DNA from: Zoogloea sp.
GTDB taxonomy: Bacteria; Pseudomonadota; Gammaproteobacteria; Burkholderiales; Rhodocyclaceae
Length of the DNA: 64,000 bases
Assembly: GCF_023150065.1 (NCBI RefSeq)
Contig: NZ_JAKLLN010000001.1
Location: forward strand, 124,001-188,000
Reading direction: 5' to 3'
Each line of letters begins with the position of its first letter. Positions within the stretch are counted from its first letter, which is position 1. The position numbers and the translations under genes were made by a program. The notes under the pieces are model-generated. The model was not told the origin of the DNA. It did not search any database and worked only from the letters and a program-made list of their open reading frames with translations. Of the stretch, positions 9,987 to 19,341 are shown in pieces.

Positions 9987-11141
9987 TCAACGCAGCACGC
10001 GTCCATCCCGACCCAGCACGGTCAGGTCAACAAAGCGTGAGCCGTTGTGGCTGGCGGGGGAGTAGCTGATCCGATAGCCGCCGAGGTCGAAATTACCGCC
10101 CTCCAGGGTGCTGACCAGCTTTTCGCGGGTGGGGTCCTTGCCCACCTTCTTAAGGGCCTCGCCCATCAGTTTTGCATTCAGAAAGCCCTCTATGCCGTAG
10201 TAGCTGTAATTGCTGTGCTTGGCATAGGCCTGAATGGCCTTGTGGTACTCCTTGACCACCGGGGTGGTGTCGTTCCAGGGATAAGGCATCACCTGGGAAA
10301 TGCCGATCCCATGCGCGTCCTTTGCGCCCATCTCGGCGACCAGCAGGTCTGCACCAATCGGCGATAGCGTGGAAAACTGGGGCGCCTGACCGGCCTTGCG
10401 CATTTGCCGGACAAATTCGGCTGTAGGTTTATAGAGCGTGGCCATGATGACCGCCTGGGGATTGCCCTTGGCGATCTGGGTGACGGCGGACGCGACGTCG
10501 AGGGAATTGCGCTCTACCGAGCCAACGGCAACAGGCTTGAGCTTGTGGCGGGCTAGGGTTGCGACCACGCCATCCAGTCCGGATTTGCCGAACCCATCGT
10601 TTTGATAGAACACGGCGATCTGGGTGATGCCGAGGCCAACCAGGTGGTTGACGATGGCCTCTGTTTCGTCGGCGTAGCTGGCGCGCAGGTGGAACATGTA
10701 GCGGTTCACCGGGGTGCGCAGGGAGCCGGCGCCGCTGATGGTGCCCAGGAGTGGAACCCGTGCTTCAGAAAAGACTTTCATGGCCTCCGTGGTGGGGGAG
10801 GAGCCGTAATACGCCATCAGGGCAAAGATCTTCTGCTCGTTGATGAGCTTGCGGGTGTTGGCGACTGCCTTTTCGGTCTCGTATCCATCATCCAGGGCGA
10901 CGAGCTCCACCTTCTTGCCATGGATCCCGCCTGCCGCATTGAGTTGCGCAAAGTAAGCCATCGCGCCTTCCTTCATCTCCTTGCCGTAGGCGCCGTTGGG
11001 GCCGGAGAACGGGGCGGACATGCCCAGGGTGATGGTGCCCTCGCTGATACCCGGGTCGGCGGCCTGTGCGACCCCGCCGGCGGCAAACATCAGCCCGGTG
11101 CTCACGGTGGCGATCAGCGACTTGATGGAGTGGATAAGCAT
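9987..11141 (-). CDS. Orphan ABC substrate-binding protein (branched-chain amino acid type)
   Basis: This 384-residue periplasmic protein has a signal peptide (MLIHSIKSLIATVSTGLMFAAGGVAQAA) and the Peripla_BP_6 fold: ITLGMSAPFSGPNGAYGKEM, then LNAAGGIHGKKVELVALDDGYE, then a hinge region with VAVFYQNDGFGKSGLDGV-like residues. Family members bind branched-chain amino acids, amides, or aromatic and other small acids, so the ligand cannot be assigned. No permease or ATPase gene is adjacent, so it must use a transporter encoded elsewhere. It is flanked by terminators on both sides (9935 and 11210). Confidence 0.88.
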   Translation of the reverse strand: MLIHSIKSLIATVSTGLMFAAGGVAQAADPGISEGTITLGMSAPFSGPNGAYGKEMKEGAMAYFAQLNAAGGIHGKKVELVALDDGYETEKAVANTRKLINEQKIFALMAYYGSSPTTEAMKVFSEARVPLLGTISGAGSLRTPVNRYMFHLRASYADETEAIVNHLVGLGITQIAVFYQNDGFGKSGLDGVVATLARHKLKPVAVGSVERNSLDVASAVTQIAKGNPQAVIMATLYKPTAEFVRQMRKAGQAPQFSTLSPIGADLLVAEMGAKDAHGIGISQVMPYPWNDTTPVVKEYHKAIQAYAKHSNYSYYGIEGFLNAKLMGEALKKVGKDPTREKLVSTLEGGNFDLGGYRISYSPASHNGSRFVDLTVLGRDGRVLR

Positions 11142-11209
11142 GATGGGCGCGGTTCTTGAGTGATGAGGATGCTGGCGGAGCCGAGTATAGGTTAAAAAGG
11201 AATGTGTTT

Positions 11210-11249
11210 CGCAAAAGACACTGGCCGCCGTTCCAGGAGCGGCGGCCAG
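11210..11249 (-). terminator. Terminator after dnaJ
   Basis: A 10-bp perfect stem, CTGGCCGCCG / CGGCGGCCAG (11221-11230 with 11240-11249), has a 9-base loop. On the minus strand it is followed by TGTCTTTTGC, a short U-rich run. It lies 38 bp after the dnaJ stop and should end the grpE-dnaK-dnaJ transcript. Confidence 0.7.
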
Positions 11250-11286
11250 CGCTATTTGTGTCGCAATGCAGCAATGCGGAGGTGTT

Positions 11287-12420
11287 TCAGGCGCTGAAGA
11301 AATCCTTCACCTTATCCATCCAGGATTTGGCTTTCGGATTGTGGCGCTCGGCATTGCTGGAGGCGATGTCATCGAACTCCCGCAGCAGTTCCTTCTGGCG
11401 GTCGGTCAGCTTGACCGGGGTCTCGACGATCACGTGAACCATCAGATCACCCGGGGCATGGCTGCGCACATTGCGGATCCCCTTGCCGCGCAGGCGGAAT
11501 ACCTTGGCGCTTTGGGTTTCTGCGGGGATACGGATGTTGGCGGCTCCGTCGAGGGTCGGGATCTCGATCTCGCCGCCCAGGGCTGCCGTGGTGAAGCTGA
11601 TCGGCATCTCGCAATGCAGATCATCGCCATCGCGCTGGAAGACCGGGTGCTGCTTGATGTGGATCTCCACGTAGAGGTCGCCGGCCGGCCCGCCATTGAC
11701 ACCAGGTTCGCCGTGGCCTCCATGGCGCAGACGCATCCCGTCGTCAATGCCCGCGGGGATCTTGACCTCGAGGGTCTTCTGTCGCTTGACCCGGCCGGCA
11801 CCGCCGCAGGAGGTGCAGGGCTCGGGGATGATGCGACCACTGCCGTGGCACTTGGGGCAGGTCTGCTGGATGGAGAAGAAGCCCTGCTGGATGCGGACCT
11901 GACCGGCTCCGCCGCAGGTGGGGCAGGTCTTGGGTTGCGTGCCGGGCTTGGCGCCGCTGCCGTGGCAGCTGTCGCACTCTTCCAGGGCCGGAATGCGGAT
12001 GGTCTTCTCGGCGCCGCGGGCGGCTTCTTCCAGCGAGATCTCGAGGTTGTAGCGGAGGTCGGCGCCCCGATATACGTTGGAGCGGCCACGCCCGCCACCA
12101 CCGCCACCGAAGATGTCACCGAAGATGTCGCCAAAGGCGTCGGCGAAGCCGTCGAAGCCCTGGCCGCCTCCACCGCCCCCGCCGCCCATGGATTGTTCCA
12201 CCCCGGCGTGGCCGTAGCGGTCGTAGGCAGCGCGCTTGTTTGCGTCGGTCAGGATCTCGTAGGCTTCCTTGGCCTCCTTGAACTTGTCTTCCGCGTCCTT
12301 GTTGTCCGGATTGCGGTCCGGGTGGTACTTCATGGCCAGCTTGCGGTAGGCCTTTTTCAGTTCGTCCTCGGAGGCGTCACGATTGACGCCGAGGATCTCG
12401 TATAAATCCCGTTTCGCCAT
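11287..12420 (-). CDS. dnaJ: Co-chaperone DnaJ
   Basis: DnaJ delivers unfolded clients to DnaK and stimulates its ATPase. The 377-residue protein has all class A parts in order: J domain with the HPD triad ([10 protein letters not shown]), a Gly-rich linker ([19 protein letters not shown]), a zinc domain with four CxxCxGxG repeats ([32 protein letters not shown]) and a C-terminal client-binding domain. It is 114 bp downstream of dnaK, separated by hairpins. Confidence 0.98.
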   Translation of the reverse strand: MAKRDLYEILGVNRDASEDELKKAYRKLAMKYHPDRNPDNKDAEDKFKEAKEAYEILTDANKRAAYDRYGHAGVEQSMGGGGGGGGQGFDGFADAFGDIFGDIFGGGGGGRGRSNVYRGADLRYNLEISLEEAARGAEKTIRIPALEECDSCHGSGAKPGTQPKTCPTCGGAGQVRIQQGFFSIQQTCPKCHGSGRIIPEPCTSCGGAGRVKRQKTLEVKIPAGIDDGMRLRHGGHGEPGVNGGPAGDLYVEIHIKQHPVFQRDGDDLHCEMPISFTTAALGGEIEIPTLDGAANIRIPAETQSAKVFRLRGKGIRNVRSHAPGDLMVHVIVETPVKLTDRQKELLREFDDIASSNAERHNPKAKSWMDKVKDFFSA

Positions 12421-12449
12421 GTTTGGGTGCTCTGGCTATCTTGTGTAAA

Positions 12450-12526
12450 GGCCGAGCCGAGCGGTGCAGGGCGCACCAGCAGGGGCTCGGCCGGATCTGT
12501 CGGGTCGGCTGACCAGCTGTTCAGCC
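12450..12526 (-). other. dnaK-dnaJ intergenic hairpins
   Basis: Two inverted repeats fill the spacer. Just after the dnaK stop is GGCTGA / TCAGCC (12507-12512 with 12521-12526). Next is GGCCGAGCC / GGCTCGGCC (12450-12458 with 12484-12492), whose loop contains a smaller GGTGC / GCACC stem. Neither has a U tract, so they look more like processing or stability elements, or partial attenuators, than full terminators. Confidence 0.5.
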
Positions 12527-12534
12527 AGACAGGC

Positions 12535-14466
<1,932 letters not shown>

Positions 14467-14538
14467 GAGTTTTCCTTCAGTTCAATTCTGTTTGTCAGCG
14501 GGGCAGGCCATGTTTGCCGCCCCTTGGCTTGCTATCGA

Positions 14539-14566
14539 ATATGGGGATGCTGACGCTGGTTTCAAG
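14539..14566 (-). promoter_or_regulatory. Sigma-32 heat-shock promoter of dnaK
   Basis: Read on the minus strand, CTTGAA (14561-14566), a 14-base spacer and CCCCATAT (14539-14546) match the RpoH consensus CTTGAA-N13/14-CCCCATNT almost exactly. The -35 box contains the grpE stop codon TGA (14562-14564), so promoter and upstream coding sequence overlap. It would give a dnaK-dnaJ transcript independent of grpE. Confidence 0.85.
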
Positions 14567-15152
14567 CGGCAGATTTTGCTTTTGAAACCACGACCAGTGC
14601 CGGGCGCATGGTGCGCTCGTTCAGCAGGTAGCCCTTCTGCAGCACCGTCAGGACGGTGTTCGGCTCACCATCGGCCTCGATTGCACTGATGGCCTGGTGT
14701 TTGTTGGGGTCGAATTTCTCACCAACCGGGTTCACCTCGGTCACGTTGGCGCTCTGGAATGCGGCCACCAACTGCTTGAGGGTGAGTTCGACACCTTCCT
14801 TGAGGCTTTCGAGGGTGGCGTTTTCGGTGGCCAGGGCGGCCTCAAGGCTGTCCTTGACTGGCAGCATGGCCTGGGCGAACTTGTCAGCGGCAAATTTGCC
14901 AGCCTTGACGATGTCCTCCTGAGCGCGGCGGCGGACGTTCTCTGTCTCGGCCTTTGCCCGTAGCCAGGCGTCGTGGTGTTCCAGGGCCTTCAGTTCGGCT
15001 TCGCGAAGCTGCTCGGCGAGGGAGGGGAGGGTGTCGATGCCCGCGGTATCCTCGGCGGTGATTTCAGCCGCAGCGCCCGTCTCGGCGATGTTCTCCGCCA
15101 GCTTGTCAGCAATCTTGTTTTCGGCGCCCAGCGTGGGGTCTTGGTCTTGCAT
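14562..15152 (-). CDS. grpE: Nucleotide exchange factor GrpE
   Basis: GrpE releases ADP from DnaK. The 196-residue protein has an acidic disordered N-terminus, a long helix ([32 protein letters not shown]) and a beta domain with the signature [16 protein letters not shown] and [22 protein letters not shown]. Its stop lies inside the dnaK -35 box. Its own sigma-32 promoter is upstream. Confidence 0.97.
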   Translation of the reverse strand: MQDQDPTLGAENKIADKLAENIAETGAAAEITAEDTAGIDTLPSLAEQLREAELKALEHHDAWLRAKAETENVRRRAQEDIVKAGKFAADKFAQAMLPVKDSLEAALATENATLESLKEGVELTLKQLVAAFQSANVTEVNPVGEKFDPNKHQAISAIEADGEPNTVLTVLQKGYLLNERTMRPALVVVSKAKSAA

Positions 15153-15183
15153 GGGTAACGGCTCCTATTTTTGACTCGCAGTA

Positions 15184-15210
15184 GCTGGGGGCGCAGGATA
15201 AGATTTCAAG
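15184..15210 (-). promoter_or_regulatory. Sigma-32 heat-shock promoter of grpE
   Basis: On the minus strand CTTGAA (15205-15210), a 13-base spacer and CCCCCAGC (15184-15191) form a good RpoH promoter, 31 bp before the grpE start. No CIRCE repeat is present here even though hrcA is in the same window. Confidence 0.75.
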
Positions 15211-15228
15211 AGGGGGCGTGCATTGAAG

Positions 15229-15270
15229 CGGGAAAGTTCCCGTCTGACGTGTAAAATCCGGGAGTCCCGG
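15229..15270. repeat. Two GGGA/TCCC palindromes upstream of the kinase gene
   Basis: CGGGAA-AG-TTCCCG (15229-15242) and CCGGGA-G-TCCCGG (15258-15270) are perfect inverted repeats with similar cores, about 28 bp centre to centre. A possible -10 (TAAAAT, 15252-15257) lies between them. They could be operators for the kinase gene or for divergent grpE; no regulator is identified. Confidence 0.4.
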
Positions 15271-15313
15271 CGCTGTCCGGTCATCGTTGGAACCTCTGCG
15301 GTGCAGGATGGGT

Positions 15314-16675
15314 ATGGAAAATACACCTGAAAAAATCGGCAAGTACAAGCTGATCCGAGAGGTCGGTAGAGGTGCTACGGCTACGGTTTACCTTGCCGAG
15401 CACCCGCAGTACCCCGATCCCGTGGCCCTCAAGCTGGTGCGCTTCGACGACAAGGCAAAGGACGAGGCCAAGTGGAACCGGCGCCTGATGAAGCTCCTCC
15501 GTGCCGAGCGCGACGTATCCACCCGGCTGGATCACCCCAACATCATCAAGATCTTCGACACCACGGTTGAGAAGGATTACGCCTATATCGTGATGGAGTA
15601 CTTTCCGGGGACAACCCTCGAACAGTACTGCTCGTTCCAGAATCTGCTTCCCCTCCATCGGGTGATCGGCATGATCTTCAAGTGCGCCATGGCCTTGGAT
15701 TACGCCTACCGGCAGGGGATCGTGCACCGGGATATCAAGCCTGCAAACATCCTTGTGGATGATCAGGACAACGTCAAGATCACGGATTTCGGCCTGGCGC
15801 TCAATATCAGCAAGAAGAGCGCGTCCGATTCGACTTTCATCATGGGGGTGGGCTCGCCGGCCTACATGAGCCCCGAGCAGATCAAGGGCTATCCGCTCAA
15901 CCAGAAGACCGACCTTTTTTCCCTGGGGGTTGTTCTTTTTCACATGCTTACTGGGCGCCTCCCATTCAGGGCAAAAAATCCGGCCCAGCTCATCTACAAG
16001 ATCATCAACACGGAGCCGCCCCAGGTTTCCCAGATCAATTCCGAGCTTCCCGAGCAGCTCGACGGCGTGATCCGTCGCGCCCTCGAGAAGGATCTGTACT
16101 CGCGCTACAAGAACGGCGCCGACTTTGCCAAGGATCTGTCGGCAGTCCGGTACAAGATCCTGGATGACAATTCGGCGCCGGTGGACAACACCCGGTATTC
16201 GATACTGCGCAAGATGCCCTTCTTCACCGAGTTCGAAGATGTGGAGATCTGGGAAATCCTGCGCATCTCGCGCTGGCGCAAGGTTGAAGCCAATACCCTG
16301 CTGATCCGTGAGGGGGATTCGGACCAGCGCTTCGGGATCATCATCGAGGGGCGCGTCGAGATGTCGGTGGATGGACACCGGGTGTGCGAGCTGGCTTACG
16401 GCGAGGTGTTTGGCGAGCTGGCCTACCTGGATCAGCAGGACCATCGGCACACCTGTACCGCGGTCGCAACCACCGGGACCGTCTACCTCGAGATCAACCC
16501 ATCGGCCCTGTCCCTGGCAACGGATGAGTGCCAGGATGCCTTCCGCACCCGACTCGTGACCATCGTTGCCCGTCGGCTGGGTCAGGCTTATCGGGAGCTC
16601 TCGAAGGACGGGCCGCCCGCAGAGCGGATTACCGTGAGTGGTTTCGGCATGGAGCTGCAGCTCGTCGACAACTGA
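15314..16675 (+). CDS. Ser/Thr protein kinase fused to cyclic-nucleotide-binding-like domain
   Basis: The 453-residue soluble protein has an N-terminal Hanks-type kinase domain (about 10-270): glycine loop GRGATATVYLAEH, VAIK-type lysine in VALKLVRF, HRDIKPANIL (about 138-147), DFG in ITDFGLAL, and the activation-segment end SPAYMSPEQIKG. A C-terminal cNMP-binding-like domain (about 302-430) has IIEGRVEMSVDG and FGELAYL, the phosphate-cassette position. It has no membrane helix or PASTA repeat. I favour ATG 15314 for its AGG six bases upstream; ATG 15308 and TTG 15287 are in frame. It is divergent from grpE. Substrate unknown. The architecture resembles eukaryotic PKG with the domain order reversed. 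Confidence 0.9.
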   Translation: MENTPEKIGKYKLIREVGRGATATVYLAEHPQYPDPVALKLVRFDDKAKDEAKWNRRLMKLLRAERDVSTRLDHPNIIKIFDTTVEKDYAYIVMEYFPGTTLEQYCSFQNLLPLHRVIGMIFKCAMALDYAYRQGIVHRDIKPANILVDDQDNVKITDFGLALNISKKSASDSTFIMGVGSPAYMSPEQIKGYPLNQKTDLFSLGVVLFHMLTGRLPFRAKNPAQLIYKIINTEPPQVSQINSELPEQLDGVIRRALEKDLYSRYKNGADFAKDLSAVRYKILDDNSAPVDNTRYSILRKMPFFTEFEDVEIWEILRISRWRKVEANTLLIREGDSDQRFGIIIEGRVEMSVDGHRVCELAYGEVFGELAYLDQQDHRHTCTAVATTGTVYLEINPSALSLATDECQDAFRTRLVTIVARRLGQAYRELSKDGPPAERITVSGFGMELQLVDN

Positions 16676-16700
16676 ATCCGGGGGCCGGATGCAGGCCTTT

Positions 16701-17144
16701 TCATTTTGACGGTGAATGGGCCTGCGCCCACCGCACGATGTCTGCACTTCCCATGGCGCCAGACTGCCGGGCGATTTCCCTGCCTCGGTGAATCAGCACG
16801 AGGGTCGGGATGCTGCGGATGGCGAATTGCGCCGCGATCTCTCCGAACGCTTCCGTATTGAGTTTTCCCAATCGAAGCAGCGGCTCCAGAGTGCCGGCTG
16901 CCGCTGAAAATGCCGGCGCCATGGTTCTGCACGGCCCGCACCAGGGCGCCCAGAAGTCCACCAGCAGCGGTAGATCGCCACGCAGGGCATGTGTTTCGAA
17001 GTTGGCTGCGGTCAGCTCGACAGGGAGCCCCTCGAAGAGCGCTTTCTTGCAGCGTCCGCAGTTGCCGTGATCATGCAAGCGTGTGGCTGGAATGCGGTTC
17101 AGGGCAGCGCAGTGCGGGCAGGGGATGAGCAGGCTGTCGGTCAT
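16701..17144 (-). CDS. trxC: Thioredoxin 2 (zinc-ribbon thioredoxin)
   Basis: The 147-residue protein has an N-terminal zinc ribbon with four Cys (CPHC at 9-12, CGRC at 29-32) followed by a thioredoxin fold with WCGPC at 68-72 (active Cys69 and Cys72) and the cis-Pro segment IRSIPTLVLI. This layout is TrxC, an oxidative-stress-linked protein disulfide reductase. ATG 17144 (MTDSLLIPCPHC) is the start; the 38 residues upstream in frame are not conserved-looking. It converges with the kinase gene with 25 bp between stops. Confidence 0.94.
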   Translation of the reverse strand: MTDSLLIPCPHCAALNRIPATRLHDHGNCGRCKKALFEGLPVELTAANFETHALRGDLPLLVDFWAPWCGPCRTMAPAFSAAAGTLEPLLRLGKLNTEAFGEIAAQFAIRSIPTLVLIHRGREIARQSGAMGSADIVRWAQAHSPSK

Positions 17145-17320
17145 TGTCGTCTCTCTGGAAGTCCAGCTGCAGATGTGGGGTGGAGGCAGTACCCTTTCAA
17201 GGGGCAGGTCTGTTCCGATGCGCGAACGCGGCTGTGAACTGGGCTCTAAAGTTTCCAAGAAACCGGCCGAAATCCCTCCTGAAGCCGCGATATCTTCGCG
17301 GATCGGACAGGAGGTGGCTT

Positions 17321-17839
17321 GTGAGCCGAGGCAGCACTTATGGAATCAGCCGTGTCGACAACGAGACCAGCCGGACTCACGGATGGCTCGTGACCATCCA
17401 GCGTCGTGGCGTGATCTATCGCAAGCACTTCAGCGACGGTGTGTTCGGCGGGAAGCAGCGCTCCTTTGTTGCCGCCAAGGAGTATCGGGACCAGATCATC
17501 GCCGAGCATCCGCCCTTGTCGATGCAGGAGTATTCCAACATCGTCAAGAAGAACAATCGCTCGGGCGTTGTGGGCGTATGCCGTTATTGTGCCTCTGAGA
17601 CCCGCGATCTGCCCGAGGAAAAACAGCGCTGGTTCTGGGTGGCCTCATGGCCCTTGCCGGACGGACGGCGCAAGCGGGTCAAGTTTTCGGTAAAGAAATA
17701 CGGCGAAGACGGGGCCTTCAGGATGGCCATGGATGCGCGTTCTGCAGCTTTGGGCAAGCTTGTCGGAGCATTCGATCCGGGGGCTGTCCGGCGCAGAACC
17801 CCCCGCCGCCGCAGCGCGCAGGTAATGGCCGGCAGTTGA
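17321..17839 (+). CDS. Small basic AP2-like DNA-binding protein
   Basis: The 172-residue protein starts at GTG 17321, fixed by a strong AGGAGGT at 17309-17315. It seems to hold two AP2-like modules: YGISRVDNETSRTHGWLVTI...KQRSFVAAKEYRDQI (about 6-60) and SGVVGVCRYCA...WFWVASWPLPDGRRKRVKFSVKKYGEDGAFRMAMDARSAAL (about 80-145). Each has beta strands with Trp/Arg followed by a helix, and the tail is strongly basic (RRRTPRRRSAQ). Bacterial AP2 domains often occur in phage or homing HNH endonucleases, but no nuclease motif is visible here. The family call is from pattern recognition, not a search, and the function is unknown. Confidence 0.65.
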   Translation: MSRGSTYGISRVDNETSRTHGWLVTIQRRGVIYRKHFSDGVFGGKQRSFVAAKEYRDQIIAEHPPLSMQEYSNIVKKNNRSGVVGVCRYCASETRDLPEEKQRWFWVASWPLPDGRRKRVKFSVKKYGEDGAFRMAMDARSAALGKLVGAFDPGAVRRRTPRRRSAQVMAGS

Positions 17840-17851
17840 GATTCCCTTCGG

Positions 17852-18196
17852 TCAGTCCTTGTCGCTCAGGGCGAGGCTGACCATCCAGGTGAGAACACTG
17901 TAGAGCAAGGCGCCCCAGAACGCGGTCCAGAAGTCTGGCACCACGAAGCCTTTCACCAAGCCTGACACCGACCAGAACATCAAGGCATTGATCACCAGGG
18001 TGAACAGACCGAGGGTCAGAATGGTGATGGGCAGGGTGATCAGGATCAGAAGCGGCCGGATGATGGCATTCACAAATCCCAGGAGCAGGGCGCTCAGGAG
18101 CGCTGCGGTGTAGCTCTCGACGGTGATGCTTGTTAGCACCTCGGGGATCAGCATCAATGCCACGGCATTGAGTATCCAGCGAATGATGAGTCTCAT
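17852..18196 (-). CDS. Small four-helix membrane protein (phage holin family IV type)
   Basis: This 114-residue protein is nearly all membrane: four hydrophobic helices, with LLGFVNAIIRPLLILITLPITILTLGLF-type residues in the middle. It belongs to the widespread family annotated as mycobacterial-type phage holin superfamily IV or YvlD-like. In chromosomes these are usually not phage genes and their role is unknown. It converges with the AP2-like gene 12 bp away and follows hemH on the same strand. Confidence 0.8.
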   Translation of the reverse strand: MRLIIRWILNAVALMLIPEVLTSITVESYTAALLSALLLGFVNAIIRPLLILITLPITILTLGLFTLVINALMFWSVSGLVKGFVVPDFWTAFWGALLYSVLTWMVSLALSDKD

Positions 18197-18230
18197 GGGG
18201 GCCGCCTCCTGCTTGGGCTTTCGTGAGTTG

Positions 18231-19328
18231 TCAGTTTTCGGCTCCGAGCGTGCACGCCCGGGTACGTTGCAGTGCCAGCGTGCCTGCGTCGGGGTGAGGA
18301 TCCGTCAGCCAGTTTCCCAGGTGGGTCAGTGAGAGCGCCATCAGTGCCTTGATCCAGTCGTCGCTTTCATTCAGGCAGGGAATGTACCCGAAGCGCTCGC
18401 CACCGGCGTGAAGGAAGGCCTCACGGCATTCCATGTTGATCTCTTCCAGGGTCTCCAGGCAGTCCGAGACAAAGCCGGGGCACATCACATCCACGGATCG
18501 GATGCCCTGACTTGCCAAGGCCTCCAGGCTTGGCTGCGTGTAGGGCTGTAGCCACTCGGCCTTGCCGAAGCGCGACTGGAAGCTCACCAGCATGCGTTCT
18601 GCAGGCAGTTGCAGGGCTTCGCTGAGCAGGCGGGCGGTCTTGTAGCATTCACAGTGATAGGGGTCGCCGAGGTCAAGGGCGCGGCGCGGTATGCCATGGA
18701 AGCTCAGAATCAGCTTTTCGGCCTGGCCGTTGCGTTGCCAATGTGCCCGTACCGTGGCGGCCAGGGCCTGGATATATCCCGTGTCGTCGCCGAAGCTGCG
18801 GACGTATCGGACTTCCGGGAGGTTCCGCCAGTGCCGCAGGCAGTCGGCCACTTCGTCGATGACGGTTGCTGTGGTGCTCGCCGCAAACTGGGGGTAGAGC
18901 GGTAGTACGAGGATTCGCGTACAGCCTGCAGTGCGCATTTCGTCCAGGCGGCTGCGGATCGACGGAGCTCCGTAGCGCATGGCCCAACTGATCATCAGGT
19001 CACGGTGCCCTGCGTTGGTCAGAAATCCCGCCAGCAGTTTGGCCTGCTTTTCAGTGTGGGCCTTGAGGGGCGAGCCTTCATCCGTCCACACGCTGGCATA
19101 TTTTTGGGCCGATTTGGCCGGGCGTGTGCGCAGGATGATGCCATGGAGAATCGGCCACCAGATCAGTCGGGGGATCTCGACGACGCGGGGGTCGGAGAGA
19201 AACTGCGCGAGATACGGGCGGAGGGCCGCCGCTGTCGGGGCGGAAGGAGTGCCGAGATTGACCAGCAGTACACCTGTCCTGGGCGGCGTGCCGTGGACGT
19301 ACGCTGGCTCCTGCCAGAATCGGGTCAT
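18231..19328 (-). CDS. hemH: Ferrochelatase
   Basis: HemH inserts Fe2+ into protoporphyrin IX, the last step of protoheme synthesis, at the membrane surface. The 365-residue protein has the N-terminal VLLVNLGTPSAPTAAALRPYL, the catalytic His region LILSFHGIPRRAL, and the Glu-bearing segment MCPGFVSDCLETLEEI. It lies 13 bp downstream of hrcA, an order seen in other betaproteobacteria. Confidence 0.97.
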   Translation of the reverse strand: MTRFWQEPAYVHGTPPRTGVLLVNLGTPSAPTAAALRPYLAQFLSDPRVVEIPRLIWWPILHGIILRTRPAKSAQKYASVWTDEGSPLKAHTEKQAKLLAGFLTNAGHRDLMISWAMRYGAPSIRSRLDEMRTAGCTRILVLPLYPQFAASTTATVIDEVADCLRHWRNLPEVRYVRSFGDDTGYIQALAATVRAHWQRNGQAEKLILSFHGIPRRALDLGDPYHCECYKTARLLSEALQLPAERMLVSFQSRFGKAEWLQPYTQPSLEALASQGIRSVDVMCPGFVSDCLETLEEINMECREAFLHAGGERFGYIPCLNESDDWIKALMALSLTHLGNWLTDPHPDAGTLALQRTRACTLGAEN

Positions 19329-19341
19329 TGAGAAGGACTTT

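Noticed and set aside
15281-16747. 488-codon minus-strand frame opposite the Ser/Thr kinase
   Set aside because: The plus-strand reading has a full set of kinase motifs, while the minus frame has none.
18120-18145. TTAGCACC near 18131 as a CIRCE half-site
   Set aside because: There is no matching inverted partner GAGTGCTAA at the right spacing, and it lies inside the holin-like gene.
17852-18196. Holin-like gene as evidence of a prophage
   Set aside because: This family is common as a lone chromosomal membrane protein; there are no lysis, structural or integrase genes nearby.
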